Origin: JBJGXI01 sp045635475
Lineage (GTDB): Bacteria; Bacillota; Bacilli; Bacillales; Amphibacillaceae
Direction of reading: 5' to 3'
NCBI RefSeq assembly: GCF_045635475.1
Contig: NZ_JBJGXI010000016.1
Location: 27,656-91,655 of the forward strand
Length of the DNA stretch: 64,000 nt
Numbering within the stretch: the stretch's first letter is position 1; every line of letters begins with the position of its first letter. The notes under the pieces were generated by a model. It worked only from the letters and a program-made list of their open reading frames with translations, made no database searches and was not told where the DNA came from. Below are positions 58,454 to 64,000 of this stretch, in pieces. The position numbers and the translations under genes are program-made.

Positions 58454-59197
58454 TTATAAATGGTGCAGCCACAACGAAATGAATATGCCGATTGCCGTTA
58501 TAAAGCCTACAGTCGGTCCACCTTCTTTATACGCTTCAGGCATCATTGTTGAAGCAACCATCGCAATAATTGCTCCACCTGCAAAAGCACTCATGATTGC
58601 TTTTATACTATTGGAGGCATCTTCGAGCATTACGCCTCCCCATGAACTTAACGCCGAAAAGAAAACGACAGCAAGCCAAAGCACCATAATTTTTTTCTTA
58701 GAATAACCACTCTGCTGCAAGCCAACTGTGCTGGAGATACCTTCGGGAAGGTTACTAATAAAAATCGAGATGACTAACGCTAAGCTAACCGAATCCTCTG
58801 TAAGTATACTCAGCCCGATCATCGCTGACTCCGGGAGCGTATCCATGATTGTCCCAATGAAAATGCCTAACCCCGATCCTTTAACAGCTGTTTTTGCTAT
58901 CGATTGTTGTTTGCCATCGGTTACTTTCCGATGCTTACCCCCTCGGTGAGAGACGATAATATCCAATATTGTAAATACTAATGCACCACCTAGAAACCCT
59001 AATCCAATCTCTGTAAAACCACTAATTTCCAACGCATCTTCTAACAATTCATAGGTTGTGGCTCCAATTAAAGCGCCCGTACCAAGCGCCATAATAAATC
59101 CGATAATTCTTTTGGGTATCGATACTAACAAAACAATCACAGCCCCGAGCATGGTAGCAGAGGCAGCAATTGTTCCCCACATGATGGCATTCCACAT
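58454..59197 (-). CDS. ZIP-family metal transporter
   Basis: About 247 residues from ATG 59197, which has GGGAGG 10 nt upstream; an ATG at 59260 has no such site. About eight membrane segments. The metal-path motif is in ISIFISNLPEGISSTVGL (Asn-x-x-Glu in segment 4), and a second in FAGGAIIAMVASTMMPEAY (Glu in segment 5). A His/Arg/Lys-rich loop (SHRGGKHRKV) lies between segments 3 and 4. It brings in zinc or another divalent metal. Downstream of the Lrp gene with an 11-nt or larger gap, probably co-transcribed. Confidence 0.85.
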   Translation of the reverse strand: MWNAIMWGTIAASATMLGAVIVLLVSIPKRIIGFIMALGTGALIGATTYELLEDALEISGFTEIGLGFLGGALVFTILDIIVSHRGGKHRKVTDGKQQSIAKTAVKGSGLGIFIGTIMDTLPESAMIGLSILTEDSVSLALVISIFISNLPEGISSTVGLQQSGYSKKKIMVLWLAVVFFSALSSWGGVMLEDASNSIKAIMSAFAGGAIIAMVASTMMPEAYKEGGPTVGFITAIGIFISLWLHHL

Positions 59198-59270
59198 AAA
59201 AGCGGTTCCTCCCACAATCAAGCTATCTTTGCTCTTATTGTGCCCCGTTTCCGCTTCCATAATGCTAATT

Positions 59271-59708
59271 TCACTCTTGTGGCAAGATATGACGGTAAGA
59301 AACTGGTGATGTTAACACCGTTGATGTGTTAATTGTTGCATACGGCATTAAACTGTCAATTAGCAAACGCATCCGGTCCATACTAGCAACTGCTGCCTTC
59401 AGAAAATAACTAACATGACCTGTAACACGGTGACATTCAATAATGTCTTCCTTCTGTGCAACCATTTTTTCAAATTCCTGTGGAGACACCTTCAATCCAC
59501 TCACTTGAATAATTAGTAAAATTTCACGTCCAACCGCTGGAAGCGACACCCTAGCTGTAAATGCTTCAATGATCCCCTTTTCCTTTAACCTTTGAATCCG
59601 TTCCGACACACTAGGTCGACTTAACGCTAAAGCTTTAGATAAATCACTAATTGTAATCCGTGCATCCTTTTGTAGTAAGCTCAATAACTGAATATCTAGT
59701 TTATCCAC
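59271..59708 (-). CDS. Lrp/AsnC-family regulator
   Basis: A 145-residue regulator. HTH at residues about 1-55 (LLSLLQKDARITISDLSKALALSRPSVSERIQRL) and a RAM effector domain (about 65-140: ILLIIQVSG, ECHRVTGHVSYFLKAAV). GTG start with GAGAGGG upstream. Divergent from the yitT-family gene, whose promoter it may control. Confidence 0.87.
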   Translation of the reverse strand: MDKLDIQLLSLLQKDARITISDLSKALALSRPSVSERIQRLKEKGIIEAFTARVSLPAVGREILLIIQVSGLKVSPQEFEKMVAQKEDIIECHRVTGHVSYFLKAAVASMDRMRLLIDSLMPYATINTSTVLTSPVSYRHILPQE

Positions 59709-59873
59709 GTAAACCCTCTCATTTCATTTTGAATTTTATACAACCTATCTATATTCATTATGAAGTATATTTTAGATTATACATACCTTTTGTTATATAT
59801 AAAAGCCTCTTTATATACTAAAATTAAAGATAGGAGTATTTCGTGAAAACCATTGAAGGGGAGTTCATACTAT

Positions 59874-60497
59874 ATGAAAAAATGGTTTATGATATTTTTA
59901 GGTGTATTAATCGTTAGTACAGGTGTGATTATCCTGAAACATACACATGTCGTCACCGGGGGAACAGCTGGGCTTTCGTTAAACCTTGCTTATTTGTTCG
60001 GGTTACCTTTTTCCGTTCTCTTTTTTATTGTTAACATTCCTTTTTATATTTTTTCGGTCGTTCAAATGGGCTGGAAATTTACATTATACACAATTGCATC
60101 GGTTAGTCTTTTGTCAGGCTTAACGAGTATCGACCAATGGCTACCAGCTTTCTCCGTACCTGTTTGGGTTGGTGTATCTGCTGGTGGGGTTATTATCGGT
60201 TTAGGACTATCGATATTATTCGCTAACGGTTCTTCATTAGGAGGAGCGAACATACTAGCTCTATTCCTTCATAAGAAGTATAAATTTAATCCCGGAGTAA
60301 CAACGTTCATTTTTGATTTTATCGTTGTGGCTACAAGCCTTTATGCAGTTGGTCTATTAAGAGGCGTATCCTCTGTGTTTTCGATCGCCATCACATCAAT
60401 AGTAATTAGCTACTTTAAAAATTACATTGCTACGAAACAAGAAAAGCCTGTTCGCTCGAAAAATGTTGCTGTTAAAAAACATACAGTCGAAGCATAG
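59874..60497 (+). CDS. YitT-family (DUF161) membrane protein
   Basis: About 207 residues with five or six membrane segments. The family signature THVVTGGTAGLSLNLAYLFGLP and GSSLGGANILALFLHKKYKF are present; the short C-terminal DUF2179 domain typical of longer YitT proteins is absent, so it is the short form. AAGGGGAG fits ATG 59874; an upstream TTG (59853) would contain the site. Function unknown. Divergent from the Lrp-type regulator. Strong terminator after the gene. Confidence 0.85.
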   Translation: MKKWFMIFLGVLIVSTGVIILKHTHVVTGGTAGLSLNLAYLFGLPFSVLFFIVNIPFYIFSVVQMGWKFTLYTIASVSLLSGLTSIDQWLPAFSVPVWVGVSAGGVIIGLGLSILFANGSSLGGANILALFLHKKYKFNPGVTTFIFDFIVVATSLYAVGLLRGVSSVFSIAITSIVISYFKNYIATKQEKPVRSKNVAVKKHTVEA

Positions 60498-60530
60498 GGA
60501 CTGTCTAACCAGTCATTAAATTTCAATCAA

Positions 60531-60566
60531 AAGAACGTGTCACCAATATGGTGACACGTTCTTTTT
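60531..60566 (+). terminator. Terminator of the YitT-family gene
   Basis: AAAGAACGTGTCACC (60531-60545) and GGTGACACGTTCTTT (60551-60565), perfect 15-bp stem followed by TT. Confidence 0.9.
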
Positions 60567-60579
60567 GCGTTAGATAGCT

Positions 60580-60920
60580 AAACTCCGTCGTAACGTAGTG
60601 CACGTGATTTCCGCTCCAGGCAGTCGCTTTCCGCGGGCACGGCTTCAGCTAACTCAGAAGCAAAGAGCGCTTCTGAGTGGATCTTCAGCTCGCGCTTTTC
60701 CCGCTGGAGTTGACTGCCTGGAGCTCCAATCACCCAACGTAAAGGCATACCCCCTAGCAGCGGAGGAAATGCCCTTCGACTCCTGCGGGACTAGTGGCGT
60801 AAGTGAGACCCCGCAGGAGCGAAGCGACGAGGAGGCTCACAAGCCCCCCGCGGAAAGCGAAGTGGATTTCCGGAGCGGTGCTAGCACTGTCCAAGTTACG
60901 ACGGAGTTTACTTCAACTAT
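60580..60920. repeat. Repeat A, copy 5 (inverted)
   Basis: The A sequence in the opposite order to copies 3 and 4: TCCGTCGTAACGTAGTGCAC, GCTCCAGGCAGTCG, GCTTTCCGCGGGCACGG, CGCTTCTGAGTGGATC, then CCTTCGACTCCTGCGGGACT, CCCCGCGGAAAGCGAAG and GACGGAGTTTACTTCAA. Confidence 0.75.
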
Positions 60921-60968
60921 GAATTCTAAAATCCACAATCTTTACGAAATGAGCCATAGTTTTTAATC

Positions 60969-61000
60969 ACACGCATGGATTTGTAAATCCATGCGTGTTT
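60969..61000. terminator. Orphan terminator hairpin
   Basis: ACACGCATGGATTT (60969-60982) and AAATCCATGCGTGT (60985-60998), perfect 14-bp stem followed by TTCG. No gene ends here: it lies between repeat A5 and a decayed MITE copy. Confidence 0.6.
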
Positions 61001-61154
61001 CGTTTGGTTATCATATGAAGGATAATATTTTAATATTAATTGATAAATGCACAGGCCCTTTGTCTATTAAATTAACACCACTAACAGGAAAAACTATCAT
61101 AATGCGAATTCAACCCGCCTATAGTATACTAATGGTAGGTTTTATTATTAGCTG

Positions 61155-61236
61155 TTTATTCCATTTCATAATCCGCATCCAGTCTCAAACGATAAGTGGA
61201 TGCAGATAACCGTACAATATATTACAAAATTGACTC
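61155..61236. mobile_element. MITE-like element M3 (decayed)
   Basis: CCATTTCATAA ... AGTGGATGCAGATAACCG ... AAAATTGACTCG aligns in order with the ends and centre of M2, with many changes. Together with A5 and the orphan terminator it makes up the gene-free 60498-61349 region. Confidence 0.4.
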
Positions 61237-61349
61237 GTGCTTCGCAAACAATATTTCATTTCTTTTACACTTCCCTTTGCTTCGTTTGGTTACTTATTTT
61301 AATGGGAATAAATAGTAAGCATTACTATTTTTAGATAGGTGGGATAGAA

Positions 61350-62246
61350 GTGCGCCAAAGAAATACTACATTGCTCTTTACCTTTCTAGTCATTATGATT
61401 GTTGGTTTGTTCATTTTGCTAAGACCATATAATTTATTTGACAACGAATCAACACACCAAGAAGAGGAGCAATCAAATCAGCAGGGTGAAACAGATAATC
61501 CACTAGAATCTACCGCAGTATTTAATCAAGTATCCGCTGAAGATCAACAATCTACAGCACCCGTTGCTAAAATCACAGATAATAATATGAATTTATCAAT
61601 CAAAGAAGATTTAAATATTGTTGCGATTGGTGATTCGTTAACAGAAGGTATCGGGGATGAAAGCAATGGTGAAGGATATGTTGGTATATTGGAACAGACC
61701 CTAAAAACAAGTAGTGAAAATGTAACTATAACTAATTATGGCGTGCAAGGAAATCGTACAGATAATTTACTGGAGCGATTGGATCGTAATATTATTATCG
61801 ATTCTATTAAAGATGCTGATATTGTTCTTATTACGATCGGTGCCAATGATATTATGAAAGTAGCACAAGACAACATTCTTAATCTAGAATATGAACCATT
61901 TGAAAAAGAGCAAGTACATTTTAAAGATCGTATGCGTTCCATCATGGATAATATCGCATCCAAAAATCCCGATGCAATCATTTATTTAATAGGCTTCTAT
62001 AATCCTTTTGAGCAATATTTTGGTTACATTAAAGAGCTAGACCTGATTGTGAATAGCTGGAATGCGACAGAGCAAAGCATAGCCAATGAATTTGATAATG
62101 CATACTTTATCGCTACAAAAGATCTATTTGAGGATCGAGACGATTTATTAGCAACCGATAATTTTCACCCAAACAAAGCAGGCTATCAATTAATGGCAGA
62201 TCGTATTTTAAACAAAATTCAACCATCCATCATCGTAATGGAATAA
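61350..62246 (+). CDS. ypmR: SGNH/GDSL-type hydrolase YpmR
   Basis: A 298-residue protein with an N-terminal membrane anchor (about 8-25), a polar linker (about 30-85) and a SGNH domain: block I VAIGDSLTEGIGDE (nucleophile Ser, about 95), block II Gly in NYGVQGN, block III GANDI and block V DNFHPNKAGY (Asp/His). An extracellular lipase/esterase acting on lipids, acyl groups or cell-wall substituents. The start is GTG with TAGGTGGGA upstream. It is followed 22 nt later by ypmS. Confidence 0.9.
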   Translation: MRQRNTTLLFTFLVIMIVGLFILLRPYNLFDNESTHQEEEQSNQQGETDNPLESTAVFNQVSAEDQQSTAPVAKITDNNMNLSIKEDLNIVAIGDSLTEGIGDESNGEGYVGILEQTLKTSSENVTITNYGVQGNRTDNLLERLDRNIIIDSIKDADIVLITIGANDIMKVAQDNILNLEYEPFEKEQVHFKDRMRSIMDNIASKNPDAIIYLIGFYNPFEQYFGYIKELDLIVNSWNATEQSIANEFDNAYFIATKDLFEDRDDLLATDNFHPNKAGYQLMADRILNKIQPSIIVME

Positions 62247-62268
62247 GCATTGAAGAAAGGTGAACACA

Positions 62269-62880
62269 ATGAACAAACTGCTTGGATTAAAACATAAGTG
62301 GAAGCTTTTATTTTTTAGCTTACTCAGTATTAACATTGGTATCATTGTTATCATTTGTCTTTTATTATTCCTGCCATCTGCCACCGTAGAATTTCCAGAA
62401 CAACAAGATATTGAAAATGTGGCTGGTGCCGAATTTACTGTTCAGTCTAGCAAACAGAATGTAGGCGAGCTCGTCAATGGCTACCTGGATAAATTACTAA
62501 AAGACAATGATGGAAAATATACGGTTCACCTTGATGAGGATGTAGAGTTAACAGGGGTTGTCAAGGCATTCCAAATAGAGATTCCTTTTTCCATTCGTTT
62601 GGAGCCAATCGTCCAAGAAAATGGAGATCTTATTCTACGTCAAAAAGAAATATCACTTGGATTGTTGCACTTACCAAATGAACAAGTACTGCGTTATTTA
62701 AAAAATAACTTACCAACTCCTGAATGGGTAACGATAGATCCTAACAAGGAAGACATCTATATGGCGATCACTCAAATGGAAGTGAAAAGTAATTTTAAAG
62801 TGAAGGTCCAGCAGTTCGATTTAGAAAACGACGACATTTCTTTTCGAATAAAGGTACCTAATGAAACACTAGGTTTGTGA
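62269..62880 (+). CDS. ypmS: Membrane-anchored DUF2140 protein YpmS
   Basis: About 203 residues from ATG 62269 (AAAGGTGA upstream); a GTG at 62260 overlaps that site. One N-terminal membrane segment (about 14-36), then an extracellular beta-rich domain with the DUF2140 pattern (FTVQSSKQNVGELVNGYL, LTGVVKAFQIEIPFSIRLEP). Conserved neighbour of ypmR in bacilli; function unknown. A strong terminator follows. Confidence 0.9.
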   Translation: MNKLLGLKHKWKLLFFSLLSINIGIIVIICLLLFLPSATVEFPEQQDIENVAGAEFTVQSSKQNVGELVNGYLDKLLKDNDGKYTVHLDEDVELTGVVKAFQIEIPFSIRLEPIVQENGDLILRQKEISLGLLHLPNEQVLRYLKNNLPTPEWVTIDPNKEDIYMAITQMEVKSNFKVKVQQFDLENDDISFRIKVPNETLGL

Positions 62881-62950
62881 TTTGCAAAGAAACTAAATTT
62901 TAATAAATAGTTCCGATATAATGGATAAAATCTAAAATATTAAATGACGT

Positions 62951-62990
62951 ACAAAACGCTTGGATTTTCTATCCGAGCGTTTTGTTTATA
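62951..62990 (+). terminator. ypmRS terminator
   Basis: ACAAAACGCTTGGAT (62951-62965) and ATCCGAGCGTTTTGT (62971-62985), one mismatch, then TTATAG. Confidence 0.85.
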
Positions 62991-63000
62991 GAGTGTTCTG

Positions 63001-63065
63001 TTTGACTAAAGCACCCGTTAACGCAATAAGCACTGAGCTTCTATTAGCTGGTTTAACTGAACAAA
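63001..63065 (-). repeat. CTAACGGG-type element E7
   Basis: On the minus strand, downstream of the 51-residue gene: TTTGTTCAGTTAAA, a spacer, then GCGTTAACGGGTGCTTTAG and TCAAACAG. Same core and same position (3' of a small gene, same strand) as E2 to E6. Confidence 0.55.
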
Positions 63066-63078
63066 GATGATAACTTTA

Positions 63079-63234
63079 TCAGAAAAATAAATTTCTTAAA
63101 TAAAGAAAACCATATATCAAGACACCACATATAACAACAAATAGTCCAACCATTACAAAACCATAAGTAAAGCCTTTGCCCATTGAAAATAAGTCCAAAA
63201 ACATATTTTTAAAACCCGATAGTAGCTTAGACAT
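63079..63234 (-). CDS. 51-residue membrane protein, unknown function
   Basis: Reads MSKLLSGFKNMFLDLFSMGK, then a membrane segment from about residue 24 (YGFVMVGLFVVICGVLIYGF) and ends LYLRNLFF. GGGAGG (63240-63245) lies 5 nt before the ATG. Too short for most gene callers; the strong site and single clean helix support it as real. No family recognised. Followed on the same strand by element E7. Confidence 0.6.
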   Translation of the reverse strand: MSKLLSGFKNMFLDLFSMGKGFTYGFVMVGLFVVICGVLIYGFLYLRNLFF

Positions 63235-63736
63235 TTTTTCCTCCCATTTGCAATTCGTTTATTAAACTCTTCTACCAGTTAGTTTAACTAGATCTATTCA
63301 CAATCTCTACACTTATTTTAACATAAAATTACAATTACCCTCTTATTATAAAGAAATCGGCATCGTAAGTAACATACAAATTCACCTAGGAAAGAAGCAC
63401 ATTGACAACAGCTATTGACATTATTCGATTTCGTCTGTTTCTCAAACGAAACGCAACTACTCATTATATTCACTAAGTAGTTTACTTTCATAGATAAAAA
63501 TAAAAAGTTAATAAGCTAGCATTCCATCGCATATTGATTGGCGTATTTTTTTAATTGATATATCAGTGTTTGCTTATGAGCAGCGTCTCTCCAAACATTG
63601 TGATTATTACATAAATCAACAACAGTATAGAATAAAATGGTAAAATACTAATTAGAAGTCTAAATCGAATATCAGAACATAGGAACTAAAAACTTGAATT
63701 ATAGTTCTGAATAGTAAGGATAGGAGGTCATTATAA
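63235..63736. other. AT-rich gene-free stretch
   Basis: About 500 bp with no supported ORF, no repeat of families A or B and no clear terminator. A CTAGTTAAACTAACT palindrome (63275-63289) is the only structure noticed. Confidence 0.5.
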
Positions 63737-64000
63737 ATGCTAAAAAGAAAGCTATTCTCTGCAATTTTAACTTTACTAATTTCAACCATAGTAATTACTA
63801 TTTTTCTGCCGATCGATGGTCTTCTTGGAAAACCAAAACAAGATACGATATATCTAGATCTGATGCTTGTAGGATCATAAATTAGCATTGGTATTGCTTT
63901 ATATGGTTTCCCTGTTTCATTAATTATCGAGCTGTTATCAAGAAAAGCTAAAGGGGGAAGAATTTTACTCGCATTTAACTTATATATTTTCTTTGGCTAT
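63737..64000 (+). pseudogene. Membrane protein gene with an in-frame TAA (partial, runs off the window)
   Basis: TAGGAGGTC (63721-63729) lies 7 nt before the ATG. Codons 1-47 read MLKRKLFSAILTLLISTIVI... to LMLVGS, then TAA at 63878. The same frame continues without another stop, ISIGIALYGFPVSLIIELLS and RKAKGGRILLAFNLYIFFGY, to the window end. Both sides form membrane segments of one protein, resembling the small UPF0715-type membrane proteins. Most simply a nonsense mutation (for example TTA to TAA). Confidence 0.55.

Noticed and set aside
60991..61209. 72-codon ORF on the plus strand with a hydrophobic segment
   Set aside because: No ribosome binding site, begins inside the orphan terminator and runs into the decayed MITE.
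1..64000. tRNA, rRNA, CRISPR, prophage genes or intact transposase
   Set aside because: None seen: no cloverleaf or rRNA signature sequence, no regularly spaced direct repeats, no integrase, capsid or transposase translation among the ORFs.

Overview
The window is a chromosomal segment of a low-GC Firmicute of the Bacillaceae. Support for this includes strong AGGAGG-type ribosome binding sites, frequent TTG/GTG starts, and many genes that match Bacillus subtilis families (yvgN, helD, yfiB/yfiC, yktC, ypuA, yuxL, yhfP, ypmR/ypmS, argCJBD, lic, ara). Two ABC substrate-binding lipoproteins have very acidic, Asn/Glu/Asp-rich linkers after the lipid-anchored Cys, which suggests a halotolerant species of the Oceanobacillus/Virgibacillus type. 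This is an inference only. I saw no rRNA, tRNA, CRISPR array, prophage or intact insertion sequence.

Layout. 1-4100: start of a probable Nudix gene, a ferredoxin, then a cassette-like row of small genes (lipoproteins, a coiled-coil protein, two broken genes), five of them followed by the same short CTAACGGG-type element. 4350-13000: aldo/keto reductase, HelD, a luciferase-like oxidoreductase and a heterodimeric ABC exporter. 13300-19100: inositol-phosphatase family gene, phnDCEE importer, MFS transporter. 19150-25050: YpuA, a decayed BCCT transporter fragment, RidA, YjbQ, and the arabinose genes araD-araA with araR (no araB). 25700-31800: S9 peptidase, cupin, small secreted protein, quinone oxidoreductase, permuted papain-like protein, serine hydrolase. 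31850-37200: purU and the arginine operon argCJBD. 37700-42100: FAH-family gene, cysH, polar amino-acid ABC importer. 42350-48000: beta-glucoside PTS operon licBCA plus a GH1 enzyme and its activator licR. 48500-60500: thioredoxin-reductase-like protein, an array of tiny ORFs, AEC transporter, split threonine/serine exporter, M19 and C26 hydrolases, flavin reductase, MarR-ABC exporter, ZIP transporter, Lrp and YitT. 61300-64000: ypmR-ypmS, a 51-residue membrane protein and a nonsense-mutated membrane gene at the right edge.

The gaps between genes are unusually structured. Family A is a GC-rich 320-390 bp palindromic repeat (five copies, one truncated). Family B is a 180-185 bp nested hairpin element built on GCGGCCAC...GCGCTTATTT boxes (four copies). 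A third family is a MITE-like element with 15-bp terminal inverted repeats (two good copies, one decayed). A fourth is a ~45 bp sequence directly after two unrelated stop codons.

The most interesting signals are (1) three tandem ORFs of 17-19 codons at 49628-49853 encoding one peptide family (FNxxExxQxxxxxRRxK), each with its own ribosome binding site, followed by a 7-codon ORF and a strong terminator, and (2) the row of small genes with a common 3' element at 1160-4060, with a related element 3' of a small gene at 63 kb. Both are reported as hypotheses with explicit tests.
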